Notes under the pieces: model-generated
What the model saw: only the letters and a program-made list of their open reading frames with translations
Told to the model about the DNA's origin: nothing
Databases searched by the model: none
Assembly (NCBI GenBank): GCA_006538405.1
Contig: BJKQ01000003.1
Span: 1,240,001 to 1,304,000, forward strand
Reading direction: 5' to 3'
From: Hansfordia pulvinata
Taxonomy: Eukaryota; Ascomycota; Sordariomycetes; Xylariales
Length of the DNA: 64,000 bases
Translations under genes and position numbers: made by a program
Shown here: piece by piece, positions 1 to 14,604 of the stretch
How the letters are laid out: each line of letters starts with the position of its first letter
Numbering within the stretch: position 1 is the first letter of the stretch

Positions 1-738
1 ATCTTTAATGAGATGATCTTCGGCCGAGACGCGCCACTGCACTGCGACCCTCACGGCGGCAATATTGCCATTCGCAAAGTGACACCGCGGCGGGGGCGGC
101 CTGGGGCGCGCAACTTCGAGGTGGTCATCTACGACCACGGTTTGTATCGGGTGATCCCGCGGGACCTGCAGCGGTCGTACGCCGAGATGTGGCTGGCCGT
201 GATTGACGGCGACATGGCGGCCATGCAAAAGCACGCGTGCGACTTTGCAGGCATTAGTGAGGAGCAGTTCCCTCTGTTCGCGAGCGCGATCACGGGCCGT
301 GACTTTCGCGTGGTGCGCTCGGGCCTGACGGCAGAGCGGACCGAGGGCGAGCGCAAGGAGATGGGCGACGCACTCCAGGAGGGCTTGCTGTCGGACCTTG
401 TTACTATGCTGGGCCAGGTGCCGCGCGTCATCCTGCTGATTCTCAAGACCAACGACCTGACGCGCAGCCTCGATGAGAACCTGCAAACTCGCGCGGGCCC
501 TGCCCGCACGTTCCTAATCCTTGCCCGCTACTGCGCTCGCACCGTCTTTCGCGAGGAGCTCGAGGACGCTCGCCGCGGCGGCCGCGGCGCCGGCTTCGCC
601 GCCTCCCTGTCCACTGCCTTCCGCGTGCTCGGCGCCTGTCTCGGCTTCTTGCGTGTCGAGCTCAAGCTCGGCGCCTTTGAGCTGTGGCTGGGTGTCAAGC
701 GTGCCGTTGGTTTGCGTGCCTCCATCATGCCTGCGTGA
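1..738 (+). CDS. COQ8/ABC1-family atypical kinase, MCP2/CQD2-like (3' part)
   Basis: The frame is open from base 1 to a TGA at 736-738, so the N-terminal part of the protein lies outside the window. The fragment starts inside the catalytic core. It shows HCDPHGGN, the family's DPHPGN-type catalytic loop, and then YDHGLYR, where a DHG replaces the DFG metal-binding motif. DHGLY is typical of the ADCK1/ADCK5/yeast Mcp2 (Cqd2) branch. Known members sit in mitochondria and affect coenzyme Q and lipid distribution. The remainder is the helical C-terminal lobe, with no intron. The KxGQ motif that defines the family is not in view. The family assignment is firm; the choice of the Mcp2/Cqd2 branch is inferred from the DHGLY motif. 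Confidence 0.85.
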   Translation: MFNEMIFGRDAPLHCDPHGGNIAIRKVTPRRGRPGARNFEVVIYDHGLYRVIPRDLQRSYAEMWLAVIDGDMAAMQKHACDFAGISEEQFPLFASAITGRDFRVVRSGLTAERTEGERKEMGDALQEGLLSDLVTMLGQVPRVILLILKTNDLTRSLDENLQTRAGPARTFLILARYCARTVFREELEDARRGGRGAGFAASLSTAFRVLGACLGFLRVELKLGAFELWLGVKRAVGLRASIMPA

Positions 739-2389
739 GAGGCCTTTTAATCTGGGGAGTGAACTGCTATGAGTGGAACTTGACCACAGGGGGGTTGGTG
801 CGTGAGATAGGGGGTGAGGAAAAGAACGTGGAGCCGTCATCGTTAGCTTCACAGTCTTTGGGAGGCCTCGTCGTCTGGTATCGCCTTGTAAGGGCATGCA
901 CATTGCATTTAGCTTCCTCGACAATTGCTCAACGGGTATCAATGTTGACGCATTAGGTAGCCGATTAGCTTGTGATGAACAGCGCACGGCGTGAATGTCA
1001 TGCCGCGCCCGCGTCCTCATCGTTTGTACATATGAGCGTCTGAAATTTATACACTTCTGATCTGCACGCGAGTGCAGCTTCAACATTGCCGTCTTTGAGA
1101 ATCGTGGTCCGTTGCCAGATGTGACTCAACCGACCACTACTATCATGGAATTCGGTTTCGGCTTAGCGACGTACATGCGAGCCGGTAATCGTCACGCGAA
1201 TCACGGAACACGAGTTTTCTATGTCAATGCAACTGGAAAAGGAGTTCTGATGTATACTTAGGAGTAGATAATGCACCTCGAGTATGGTTGCTACCTGGAC
1301 GCCCGCTTGCGTGTCGCTCGTAAATCAAGTCTTCCACCGACCCGGCAGGTCGGGGAACAAAACCACCCAAGACGCAGAAGAGAGCAGAAGGAAAGCAAAG
1401 TACATGCAGGCAATGAAGTCGACCGTAGTTTGGAGCACACGTCCAAGGTACCCTTCGTGGGCGTTGGACCTTTCCGGACCCTTTCGCGCGGAAGTCCCGC
1501 CCCCAATGAGCGCCGCCTAGACACGGACACAGGACTGAAGCTGTGTGAGCCCGCGCCGTGACTGCAGTGTGCGCATCTTCCAGTCTACGCGCCGCGCACC
1601 TTGTCACGCCCGGTGCCTGGATACCAATGATAGTAGGGTCGTGGACGTCCCGGCCCAATCAGGCGGAACCCAACTGTAGCAAGGGCTCGTATAACATCGA
1701 TGGTCAGGCTTGACGCCGGTATAATGGGATGATGGTGGTGCCAGCGGCAATGGCGCCATTTGGGATCGGGGGTCGGGTAAGGGAGGTAGGCACGTAGGCA
1801 CGGTAGGGCAGAGGGGGTGAATGATGGTCCGGCCCAAGAGGGCCGTGGTGCGATCCCCACCCGCAATCGCGTGATGGCCTTCCCATTGCGGATGGGGTGG
1901 CATGGCGTGCACAGGGGTGGGTTGGGTTGCGCATGTCGGTGTGCTCCAGGTCTCGTTGGATTAGAAAACTCGGGGATGCGACTCTGCACGCGCGTATCCT
2001 GCGCGCGCGGTGCCCCGGCTGGTATTGTTTCGCTCGTCTGTAAGCATATAGAGGCATCAGGTCGACACATGAGGGTGCAAATAGACGGCATTAACGATGA
2101 TGATGGCGTTGCGTGTGCGGTGATGGATGGCGGGGCTGCTTCCGGCCGTGCTTGTCGTGTGCCAGCTAAAAATAGCCCGCGCTGGGCCGCTGGGCTTATG
2201 ACGCACAACGGCACCGGTGCTGAATGTGTGCCCGGACTGACTGAGGCATAGGACCATGGCGGTTGTGCACGACACTCAAGCAATTTGACCGCCTGGATAT
2301 AGCATGAATCCCGAGTGCTGAGAGGTTTCCTGAAGGGTCTGCGTGGCCATGAGGCGAATGAAGCTGCCGGAAAGGGGTTTTCATTCCTC

Positions 2390-2644
2390 CTATTCTTGCC
2401 GTCCAGCGCCCCAGCGCCAGCTCGAGGCCGACGTCGACCGCGACATGGGCGGCGGCGGCGACGCCGCCGAGCTGCGGTCGCTGTCCATGGAGCGCTTCTC
2501 GGGCGAGGGCGAGCGGCCGGCTAGGCGGACGCCCGTGGCGTTGGAGGCTGAGGGCATGGGCTCGGGCGAGGTCTGGCGCTGCGTCTGCCACGACCTGTAG
2601 ATCTCCTTGCACAGGTGTGCCGACATGGTGTAGGTTGGCGACAT
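2390..2644 (-). CDS. Possible small hypothetical protein (84 aa)
   Basis: An ATG-initiated frame of 84 codons in a locally GC-rich patch of the gene-poor interval. GC-rich third positions and a Ser/Pro/Arg-rich composition resemble coding sequence more than the flanks do. The N-terminal half (CKEIYRSWQTQR) looks ordered; the rest is low complexity, with a run of four prolines. I recognise no family. It could be one exon of a longer spliced gene or chance. Confidence 0.25.
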   Translation of the reverse strand: MSPTYTMSAHLCKEIYRSWQTQRQTSPEPMPSASNATGVRLAGRSPSPEKRSMDSDRSSAASPPPPMSRSTSASSWRWGAGRQE

Positions 2645-5600
2645 TTTCGTGGCTGGAGCGGCTTGCGGTTTGCTAAACTCGTAGGCTGCGAGGAGTGCTG
2701 TGTAAGTTGAGGGTCGCCCGGCGCAAGCGTGGCGAGGGCGGTTCGTAGCAGTAGCAGGAGTGAAGAGCGGCAGAGCTTGGAGGTAGCAGTGTGTTCTCGA
2801 GACAGTTGATTGTTGGGCGTGTCGATCTCAGAGGTCAGGGGTCGGTAAAGGGTGAAGTTGAGGGAGGTGATGGAAGAGGGCGGCCGGATGGACTAATAAA
2901 CCAGTCTGGCGGATGGGAGCACGTGCGAGAGGGTGTGTGTAAGTCGGGTGTCAGGCCCAGGACCTTGTTAGTCGTGTTTATAGTGCTTGGTGGACTGCGA
3001 CGGGACCCGACTGGACAGGCGGCGGGTGGTACGAGTACATGTAATGAGTAGGAGCCGGCCGTGTTTTAGGACGGATCGAGGAGCGCCAAGGTTGCGAGGA
3101 CTGGTGGGAGAAGCAGGGGAAACAGGGACACCCAACGCGGAACGAGAACGACCCAAGGATCAGGTGGCTTTTAAAGAAAAAGGCCGGTCCGTACGCGTGT
3201 GTGGTGGTGGCATGGATGACTCTCGAGGACCTCGATCGTCAGCGTCGGCCTGCCTCACACGCCGCGCATGAGGTGGGCGTCCTGCCCCGTACGAGTACAT
3301 GGTTGCACACTCGAATTACATGTACCTGGAGTACGTAGCATCTAGAATACCTGCACGCTGGCCAGCTACCTTTTGTTGGTTGTAGACAGGTCCGACTGAC
3401 TGAAGCAGTGGAAGACCGGGGTCTCCAGGCTGGTGTCTGGGCCGCAGCCCGCCTCTGCCCAAAGAATAGGTGCATTGCTTCATAATGGATTACGGAGCAC
3501 GCGCCGTAGGGGCTCGACAACATAACGGCCGTCTATCACACCATCGTCAGGCACAGGCGCTTCCAAGTACGAGTACTTGAGGTGTGTGCTATCTTTCTAA
3601 GATACCAGGTACACACCCTAGGTATCTACATGAATGTGAAGCGCCTACCTCTCCGTACGAGGCTGTTGCAGGACCTTTCGCTGTATCTGCCACCACAGAC
3701 AGGTATCGACTCAATGTATCCCGTACAGACGCGGGTGGACCCATCGAAGGGCTCTTCCAACATGAACCCAATACTGAAACATGACGACCCAAAGTGACAA
3801 CCCTTTTGGACCCGCGATCCTTCACGTTAAACGCTAGCCACTACCCACCTACGCGTATGAGTACCTATAAGTCAGGCGACCAAGTGGGCGTGCATGGGGG
3901 TCACGTCGAAGCAGCAAAGCAGCTGGAGCAACGCAGGTGAGTCCCAATGTACGGGTACTCATATCTCACAGCGAGGCGTTTCCGCTCCATGTCCAATCAC
4001 GACTCTTCTATTTCTGCTGACCTTGTCTTCCACATGCCTTGCAGAACCCCCCACACGGAACAGTCAGGCCGCTTGCGAGTGCGCGTACTGTGCCTTGGTG
4101 GATGGGGGACGGTACCTTCCCGGACAATTAGGTACTCGTACGGATACCTGGACCTATCTCCGCACCTTCCTCCACCGGCCGTCCCTTCCGTTTGGGACTG
4201 CTCTGATCGTATGACTGTCGACCCACGCACACGCACACGCAGGCCCAGCCCAGCCCGGCTTGCTTGGGCATTTTCTCCCGTGGTCTCATTCCACCGACAT
4301 GCGTTCAGGAGGTTGTCGAATCTCTCTGGCAATTGAAAGACCGATTTGATGGATGTGACTCTGGGGGTCGGCACCGACAAGCGATAAATCACGCGGGATG
4401 GACCCTCGACAGAGACAGAGAAGCCCAGTTTCGGCTCGGGTCGGCTCACCTGCGGCAGCAGCACTACGACACATGGAAGACACCCAGACAAACATCCCGG
4501 CCCCGAGTCGCGGTCTGTGGCACGAGTACTGGTAGGCCGCCCGCCATCTGCCGTCCTTTTTCGCCTTTACCCGCACTTTCATTACTAAGAGTACTCGTAC
4601 CTCACGCGCCACTGACCACCCGTCGTGGTGGCCTCACGCCTGCAAGAACAAAAGCAATATCCGCACGAGTCCACGCCCGACCTGGCCACGCCGGCTCCTG
4701 GCCGCGCCGACAGTAATCCCGCAATCCTTGCCTCTCGGTCTGCATTGCCCCCTCGCTGGTGCCGTCCAGTCACACCTGGCTGGCTCTTCCTCCAATCCCG
4801 CGCTCCCGAATATCCCCTTGCTCACATTTCGGGCCACGCGGATTGGCGGGTACCATGTCTGACGGCTGCCCGCCCCGACCACTCCGGCGACGGAGTCTCC
4901 ACATTGATTTCAGTCATTCCACACTGGCACGACTGGATATAGGAACTTGAAGAGCGCCGTGGGGGTTGCATCTGCAAGCACAAACGCGGATGCTCTTTAT
5001 GGCATCTATTCATAAGTAAGCAGTCGTGCACGAGTAGCCTACTTAGGGCTTTGTGGTAGTGTGGGATGCCAGTCAACTCACCCAGTCGGAAGCTGCCCGA
5101 ATTACCTCTCGGAAGTCATCCGCGCAGCACTACCACAGCACCGACGCGCCGACGAGGCTTGGATCGACGGGCGCAGCATCCAACACCAGGTCCTCTGAGC
5201 TGCCATTTCCATCGTTGCCGTCAAAAGTACGGCACGGTTACGTAAGAAATCGGGATCAACACCCCGCGCTTCCAGCGTTTTGCCAGCCTCCACGCTGGGA
5301 TGACGTGGCGGGGCAAGCCGCTTCAGGAGCCGGGCTGGCCCACGATGCTCTGACTTGTGCATCATTGCAACCGGAGCCGTCCCCAGATCCGTGTACGTAC
5401 GATCTGTTGCCGTGTCCTGAACGCGCGGCCTCGTCTTCATACGGAGGGTTAACCACACGCCCTGCCATGCTTTGCCGTAACCCACCCACGGCCATGAACT
5501 GTGGCTATCGGTTGTACTCACGTAAGGTAGACTGTGGCTCACAGTGACCCCTTTGTATCCTGCTAGATGATACGCCGACTTGATCTGGCAGCGAGAGTGC

Positions 5601-7063
5601 TCGCCGGTAAGTTCGGGAAATATGTGTTACCCCAGACTTACCCCGGATCGTCACGTATCGGACCCTCCTTGGAACTGCTGCAGTGCGAGTATTCCACTCG
5701 GAAAGCGGAGCGACTGGATTTGAACGCCCTCGCTTGTGTCACAAGCTTCTGATTGGGCCACTCATTTGTGTGTCCGCTGACAGTGTCTTGATATATAGCA
5801 ATGGCAGCACTTTTAGTTGAAAGACAATGTTGCGGAAGCTCTTACCACAGCAATGTGGGTCAACTGCATTCTCGGCCTTCGACCACTCAAAGCGTGTGTT
5901 TCGGTTCACCACTTGGCAGTTTGCGCTTCCCAGAGGACATGCTTCTGATGGCTGAATCTTGCCTCACCTGTCTGACCAATCCCAGGGTTGCATCAACACT
6001 GAGGAGTCCCAGTGGGAGATGCTCGTTAGCATCAATGATATGTCACCTCAAAACACACGCCGGGCATGAAAGAGGAGAAGTCCATGCGCGCACTTCTGTT
6101 TGTCAGAGAACATACTGGATCAGGACACAGGTCACCAGAGGGTGGACTCGTAAGTCCATATGCTCGTCTACGTGTCTTTCTGTGCGTTCGTCAAGATGAG
6201 CTTCATGGATACCAGTAAATGAACATGGCGAGAGGAGCAGCACCACTCACGCTTCGCTCGCCTGCTTGTTCGTTCGTTCGTTCGTTCAGTCTACTAGTCA
6301 TGGCTGCTTCTCATGCACCTAAGGCTGTGCCCCCTCCCCCGGTCTGCTGATTAAGCGAGATTGCCAGCAGTCGAGGACCCTGTCTTCAGGTCCAGGCACC
6401 ACTTTAGACCTCGTGCCCGAGCCAAGCCAAGGGCTGAGGCGTGGGAGGCCGGATGTTCCGGCTTCTGCCTGAAGGTCATCTTGTCCCAGACGTTCTGGGC
6501 TGCTGCTCGAGCCGACAATTCGTTCGTGCATCTTACACTGGCCCAGTTGAGCCGACCGGCCTGCGATTCGGAAGAGCACAGTCTGGGTACGAGTATGTTG
6601 TTTTCAGCGAGACGATGTTCAATGCTTGAACCCGAAGGTGCCGTGAGCACAACCGCCAGCACTCTGTGGGTGAGTGTCTCACGGATCCGAGCTACGGCCG
6701 TACGCCTACGAGGACTCGTACACCACCAACACAGCCCTACAGAGGCGTTGTCGTTCCCCATTCTCCGGGCCCCAGACCCCCCTGCCCAAAGTGAGTACTC
6801 GTAGATAGGTAAGCTACGGGTAGAGAGGGGTGGCTGCCTAGGCTGCTAGTAGGCAAGCGGCCCCAGCTGAGGCGCAGGGTTGGGGCATGGCGGCGCGTTG
6901 TGGAATCCTTCAGGTCAGCTCTTAAAGGTGATTAGCCTCATGGCGTCCAGCCCTTCCAGGCCTCGCTCGACGTGGACGAGTCAAAGCAAGAGCGGAGATC
7001 CACAGCACAGGCGCTTATCAACTAACTGGCATTACGAGTACATATCGTACTCAAGGCTGGAGG

Positions 7064-7070
7064 TATATAA
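7064..7070 (+). promoter_or_regulatory. TATA box of the P450 gene
   Basis: TATATAA lies about 98 bases upstream of the chosen P450 ATG at 7168, a usual distance for a fungal core promoter. A TACGAGTA octamer lies just upstream at 7033-7040. Confidence 0.5.
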
Positions 7071-7167
7071 CCCCAATCGCGCGCACGACGCCGCTTGTCG
7101 ACCTTCGCTCTCTTGACTTGACAGCAACCTCCTGCTGCTGTTGCGTCGAAAAATTCGCCCTGCCACG

Positions 7168-9253
<2,086 letters not shown>

Positions 9254-9712
9254 GTGAGGGGGCGAAGAGCTGCTATCGGTCTGGGGCGGAGCGTGTATGT
9301 AGCTTGATGGTTAAATTATGCACACAATGTGAATATGTTGACAATGCTGCAACAGACGTGAGTGCTATGTTGTGTGTGTTGCTCGAAAGTTGGTACTTGT
9401 GTGGCAAGCCTTGTATGGGTTCGCGAGTAAGCCTACCTAGAGAAGACGGGGACTTGAGGTACTGCGATGACAGGATGTCGCGTGTCAGCGTCTCACGCAC
9501 ATCTCCTAGGTGAGGGAGGGTTTGAGTGTACCTACTAGGCATCTCAACATAAGTGTATACCTAACCCACGAACACTGGACTGGACCCCTTATCCAGTACT
9601 TTACATGACTAGCACAGGCATTGGAACCCAGACTCACGAGAGATTCGAAGCACAAGGTTTGTATTCACCAGGCCCTCAAAACGTACCCCATGTGATACAT
9701 AGTCAGTCTCCC
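9254..9712. other. Shared 3' region of two convergent genes
   Basis: A 459-base gap between the stop codons of the P450 (+) and the cupin dioxygenase (-). It should hold both polyadenylation regions. No ORF or repeat of note was seen. Confidence 0.5.
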
Positions 9713-10504
9713 CTAATACCACAGCTTCTCGTTGGGCTTGACGCCGAGGCTCTCGCAGTGGTCGGCATACATGCGCCAGAAGCTGAAGAGGTCCATGATC
9801 TCGCGCAGCTCGCCGTCGTCGTTGAAGAACTCGATGGACCCCACCGTGTTGAACATGACCTCGGTCTGCTCCCCCATGTACAGCGTGTGGATCGTGCCCG
9901 GCATCTCCGTGATGTAGTCCCCGGGCTTGCCCACCCAGTCGTGCCTGAGGAGGAGGAGGAGGAGGAGGAGGACGCGGTCGGTCAGCTGTGTTTCGTTGAG
10001 AGGTGTGGACGTGCGAGGCTCCTGCGCAGCGTCTCTGATTTCCCGCGCAAGCCTCCCATAACGCTTCATGCCCCCCTGAAAAACCCACGACGCCACACAA
10101 TGTCCCACAATACGGCAACGGTACCATCCACAGCCCAGGAGAGCCACAGGAACGTGAATGAAAAGACGAAAAGCAGAAGAAGGGGGGAAGACTCACTCGT
10201 GGTACCCCCACTTGCCCCGGACCGTGAAGGCCCTGACCTCGCCGCGGTGGCGGTGCCGGCCCAGCTCGGCGTGCGGCGCCGTGCGCAGGCAGATGACGTA
10301 CATGCCGTTGCGCGCCTCGAACCGCAGCGGCTTGAACTCGATGCTGCCGTGCCACGGCACCCACGCCGTGTCCCGCTCCGCGTCCACGTACACGTCCGGC
10401 GACCCCTTGGCCTCCGCGATCGCCAGCTCCCGCCGGTCGTTCTCCCGCACCGCCGCCTGCTGCGCCTCCCGCGCCGTCGAGCCGTCCTGCTGCGCCGAAG
10501 GCAT
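9713..10504 (-). CDS. Cupin dioxygenase, 2,4'-dihydroxyacetophenone dioxygenase-like
   Basis: Two exons, 10504-10197 and 9944-9713, join inside a Glu codon to give 179 aa, the usual size for this family. The donor is GTGAGT and the acceptor CTCAG. The metal site is visible as HRHRGE (His84, His86, Glu89) plus His122 in the second cupin motif (PGTIHTL). The segment WGYHEHDWVGKPGDY across the splice junction matches the family pattern and confirms the intron. Relatives are non-haem iron enzymes that cleave C-C bonds in beta-diketones or aromatic ketones. The 252-base intron carries a CTC tandem run and is nearly the same length as the intron of the convergent P450. The substrate is not shown. 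Confidence 0.85.
9948..9972. repeat. GAG/CTC trinucleotide run in the dioxygenase intron
   Basis: About eight tandem GAG units on the + strand (CTC in the sense of the gene), directly upstream of the 3' splice site. They therefore serve as the polypyrimidine tract. Confidence 0.9.
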
Positions 10505-11317
10505 CGTGCTTGTGTATGTGTGTGTGTGCAGGTGCGTGTGCGTGTGCGTGAGCGTGGCGCGCGGGTGTGTTTGGTGCGGAAAAGAGAGGGGAGGAGAATC
10601 AATGATTTTTGAAGAAGGCGTTGGCAGAAATCGTGGGCGTTCCAGGCTTGGCTGTGTTGCTTGCTCCTCGTATCTCACAAATCCTCAATGAGACGGTAGC
10701 AATGACAGTGGTTGCAGATGGATGGCAGTGGCTTGGTAAAAGAGCCGGACACATTGGCTACCTGTCAAGCTGTCAGTTTGGCGGGAGAGGACCCTCTCCT
10801 ATATAGCTGCGCAAATGGCAGGCCACGGGTTTATGCTGACCCCGCATGGGGCTCGGATTGGCACTTTGAGTTCTGATCTGGCAGTAATGCAGTTCACGGC
10901 CACCCACCCGGGTCGCGCGGGGTGCCACATATCTCGAGATCATCAGCCGACCTCGGACAAGCGTGGTCTCGGACTTCTATCCGCCCCTGCGGGGATGCCC
11001 TGAGGAATCAGCAGGGACCCGGCGTCCGTATTGGTGCCTCGTCGCTCTGACAGGCTTGGCCGCCCCACGATACCAACAGAGTGGCGACTCAACTCGTCTT
11101 CTCTGGATAGATCGGTACAGCAATGCACCACGGCGTGTCAAGTTTCGTTCCCAAAACATCCTGTGTGCAGACACATTATAAATTGATATCGCATGGCTAA
11201 ACGACTAACACCAGACACCTGACGGCCAAGACAAGTAATAAAGCACACCGTACCCAGCGCCGATCCTCTGCCCACCTCGTCTCGCTGGCTGGTCATGGTC
11301 AGACGAGAACCCCATAC
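10505..11317. other. Dioxygenase promoter and RAD52 3' flank
   Basis: The interval begins with a degenerate GT-rich repeat (about 10509-10555) immediately upstream of the dioxygenase ATG, probably in its 5' UTR. No conserved ORF was seen. The right end is the RAD52 3' flank. Confidence 0.5.
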
Positions 11318-13090
11318 TTATGCCATCTTCTGCCTTTTGGGATCCATCCCCGCACCAGCCCCATTGTTGACCGCCAAGTTGGTCGAAGCCTCTGTCAGTG
11401 GAGGTCTGCTCCCATTCTCAGCAGGACCAGGAGCAGGCCTCTTGATCGTTGGCGGGCGGTACTGGCTCCTATTAGACAACGGGCTGCCCCCGGCTCCTGG
11501 AGCGCCAATCTGCCTGGCATGATTGAGACTCGGATTGCCAATGCCGCCCATACCCGGCCTTCCGGGGCCCGATCCCGCGCTGGCGAGTCCTGGGCTGGCC
11601 ACACCTCCGGCTAATTGGCTTCCTGGCCGGGGCTGATCTTGGTCCTTGATAGTCGGTGCAACGTGCTGTCCGTTTTTGCTCACTGGTCGTGACGAGCGAT
11701 GGTCTATGCCGGGCGTCTTCCGGATAGAGGGGCTCTCAGCTCGAGGGTCAAACACCTTGGCACTAGCAGAGGGGATGACATTGTTTTCGGGAGGGGCTCC
11801 TTCCGGCAGCTGTGGTACGGAACGAGCAGAGAAAAAGGATACCGGTTCCGAGGCAGCGCCATTGGTGCCACTAGTAGGGGGCGGAGGAGTGCCTGTCCTG
11901 TTGGTGCCTGACGCCTGTTGTGCTGCAGAGTGAGCCGGCGGGACCGCCTTATTGAAGGGGGGCTTCACTGCTTGGCCTGGATTCGGTCGGGCTTGTGCTG
12001 GCGCGCTGGGGCGTTGGTTGGGCGTTTGTGGACCGCGATGCTGAGGCTGTTGCTGTGGTTGGCTGGTGTTATTTCGGACTGGCGGCTTTGAAGGCGGTTG
12101 CATTGGATTTTGCTGATTGTTCATGGACGGCTTGGACGTGTTCTGATTATCGGTGGCATTCGAAGCAGGTAAAGCTATTTCGTCAGGGTGTCCGTCTTCG
12201 GTAACTCCAAAATCAGCCATGTCGAAATCACCAAAGTCATCATCTACCAGGGAATCCGTCGCAGCTGCGATTATCAGTCAGTGTCGGGCAGCCACAACAC
12301 GAGGTCCGATACTCACCGAGAGACGGGGCATTAGCTGCAGTGCCAGAAGTCGCAGCCGCTGGTGGCTTTTGTGCCTCAACCTTAACGGGCACCTTGGGAG
12401 GTTCTGGCTCCCTTTTCACCACGCTCGGGTGTCGAAAGAGATTCTCTTCGTCGAATTTGGGAGGGGGGGCTTTGATTTTGGTGACTTTGGCCAGATAGTC
12501 CTTATCGTAGATGCAGTTACCCAACGCGTTGCCGAAGTTGCGCAGAGCACGTTTGAGTGCATCTGTCGTGCCCTCTTTCTTTGCTTTCTCGAAAGCGGCT
12601 GCCTTGCCCTTGCAGTTCTCGATATGTCCGTAGCCGATGTCTTCGTGATAGGTGCCCTCTCGCAGGGTAACGCGTACGACGACTGAAAGACCAAGCGATA
12701 TCTTGAACGTCTGGGGGTTCTCATCCACGAAGTCGACCTGAATGTTCTGGATGCTGGAGGACCAGCCGTCGAAGCCGAAGATGTCGTTGGCGAGTGAGAT
12801 ACATTTTTCGGCAGCGATGTAGTGAACCTTGGCTCCGGAGGGGCCGGCGCGGGCCGACAGGTACTCGGGCCCAAGTTGTTTCTGCAGCCGGGACTGGAGA
12901 GTGGCGATGCGGGTGGCCGTATATTCGGACATCCGCGGCTGGACCTCCTCGAAGGGGTTGGCAATGCCGTCGTGCTGTTGACCGGGGCTGTTTTTGGAGG
13001 TCAGATGTGGGAAACGCGGAATACGAGTACAGAGGGGGGAGTAGGTGGATGAGGGCTTCCGAGAGTTCACAAGGTGACATACGCAGGCAT
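11318..13090 (-). CDS. rad52: DNA repair protein RAD52
   Basis: Three exons: a tiny first exon 13090-13083 (ATGCCTGC), then 12987-12317 and 12264-11318, 541 aa in all. Donors are GTATGT and GTGAGT. The micro-exon gives MPAPGQQHDGIANPFEE, the start expected of filamentous-fungal Rad52. The N-terminal half carries the conserved Rad52 DNA-binding domain (SEYTATRIATLQSRLQKQLG, GAKVHYIAAEKCI, IFGFDGWSS, YHEDIGYGHIEN). The C-terminal half is a long disordered Pro/Gln/Asn/Ser-rich tail, where recombinase binding is usual. The protein mediates Rad51 loading and strand annealing in the nucleus. A 95-base first intron contains TACGAGTAC. Family assignment is firm; the micro-exon is inferred from splice phase and the family start. 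Confidence 0.95.
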
Positions 13091-14604
13091 GTTGTCGAGA
13101 TCACGCAGCCTGAAGGGGCAGCATTAAGCGCGTTCGTTGCAAGCCCAGAGGCGCAGACCAGGTAGGCGACGCGTCGAGCAAGGTGGAAGCCGGGGGGTAG
13201 GGGATACCGGATGCTTCAGCAATGGTGTTGCAGACAATATTGCTAGGGTGAGGCGACGGGATGGGAACCAGCTCACGGTTTCCTCATTGACGTCTGGGCG
13301 GGTTGAGATGGGCCAGGCGGCAGCAGGCAGACATGAGGTAAGGTGCACGATCCGCAATCCGGAGACGCGCCTGCTGTGCCACGATTAGAGTGGTGGGCCG
13401 AATTAGCTATGGGCAGTCGCGCGTTTGTTTAGGTACACCTTCTGCCACCGTTCATGGTGCGGTCATCTGCCCCACCTGCCTGGGACGCGGTCGGCGCTCC
13501 GATCTTGAACGCCAGGCCACGTGATGCCACTCTACTCGTATGTCCGCACCGTAATGGACGGCCCAAAATTCCAGAGACGGAGCATGCTGCAATTACGGTC
13601 ACCAGATAGGGGCATACTGGAAGCCACGACATGACATTGCCGCCTCAGATGAATCAGATCGCTGCTCGTATCAGAGGAACGTAAATTCGTAATTGGCCAG
13701 ATATCTTGCTGGCAAGGGTAACTTGATTGACTGTTTGACTGGCCTGCGTTGCAGGTGCACTGCAGGATGCCTGCAGCCTGCCCTTTATGGTCTTTCGGCC
13801 ATGAGGCTCAACTAGAGTCGACAGCTTACTCCAGGGATTGCCATCTTTCTCCCGATCGCTGCATGCTGCCATACAGATTGTTGCCTAGTGTGAGCTTTTG
13901 GAAGAGCAGATTCCTATGTATCTGGCTACTTTTAGAGATATTGTGGCTTATTAAGCTGCGCCTGTCCAAATGAGGGCAGCGGTACCGTCAACTTGCCTGG
14001 ATGCCTGACCTACTGCAGATGAAGACTAATATGAGGCACGACCTTGATGTTAGATACAGTCGGATATACTTATCTGAATTGTGTGAAAGAGTCTTCCATT
14101 TTTCTTTCATTGTCTGCCCACTTCCCCTCCACAGTCCATCCATTATCCTCTCATTTAGTGGTTAGGACTTCACTATAACAGCAAAATCCGGGCACAACCC
14201 GCATGCAACAAACAATACCTCACTGATTCAATGACATGAGAAAGATGGGTGTCTTATCTAGAAACTGGCAACGCTTCGCTTGCTTCCATGGCCACCTAAC
14301 CCCTTCTCTTTGTCCCATTCCCCGGCAACTTACCCTTTGGCACAGCTATCAGGCTTGCTTGTTATGCTTGTGATATAACCCTCCGGACAGGCTGCCCATG
14401 GTGAGTGCCCCTTGCAGTAATGACACACGAATGGACCTCCTGACCACGAGCGAACAGTTACTTCCTCATAATATTCGACTCTCGGCGATTCGGTTCTCAG
14501 CACAAGGCCCATTAAGCGAGGTGTCTCTTATTCTTACCGGCCTCTTTGACTCGATCCTGAAAATCAAGCCACCCTCCTTGCCGAGTTGCCCTACTAGGAA
14601 GACC
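13091..14604. other. Divergent intergenic region, RAD52 and hypothetical gene
   Basis: About 1.5 kb between divergent starts. ACGCGT (13169-13174), the MluI cell-cycle box core, lies about 80 bases upstream of the RAD52 ATG; such boxes occur at S-phase repair genes in yeasts. TACTCGTA occurs at 13533. No conserved ORF was seen. The ATG at 14398, in frame with the next gene, extends into sequence that does not look coding. Confidence 0.4.

Larger units (their letters stand above)
739..7167. other. Long gene-poor interval
   Basis: About 6.4 kb without a recognisable conserved gene. Open frames here are short and of unbiased composition, apart from the weak candidate at 2390-2644. The interval holds eight copies of TACGAGTA/TACTCGTA, near 3030, 3290, 3568, 4133, 4592, 6588, 6796 and 7033, and a short TTCG tandem run near 6266-6286. 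No transposase, reverse transcriptase or terminal repeat was seen. A decayed element cannot be excluded by eye. Confidence 0.5.

Noticed and set aside
1585..2283. 232-codon minus-strand ORF
   Set aside because: Pro/His/Arg-rich with no ordered segments, and several overlapping ORFs of equal quality in other frames.
5690..5755. A T-loop-like GTTCAAATCC on the minus strand suggesting a tRNA
   Set aside because: The flanking bases do not pair as a T stem, and no matching acceptor or anticodon arm is visible.
7141..7167. Upstream TTG as the P450 start
   Set aside because: Eukaryotic nuclear genes rarely start at TTG. The ATG at 7168 is followed closely by the membrane anchor.
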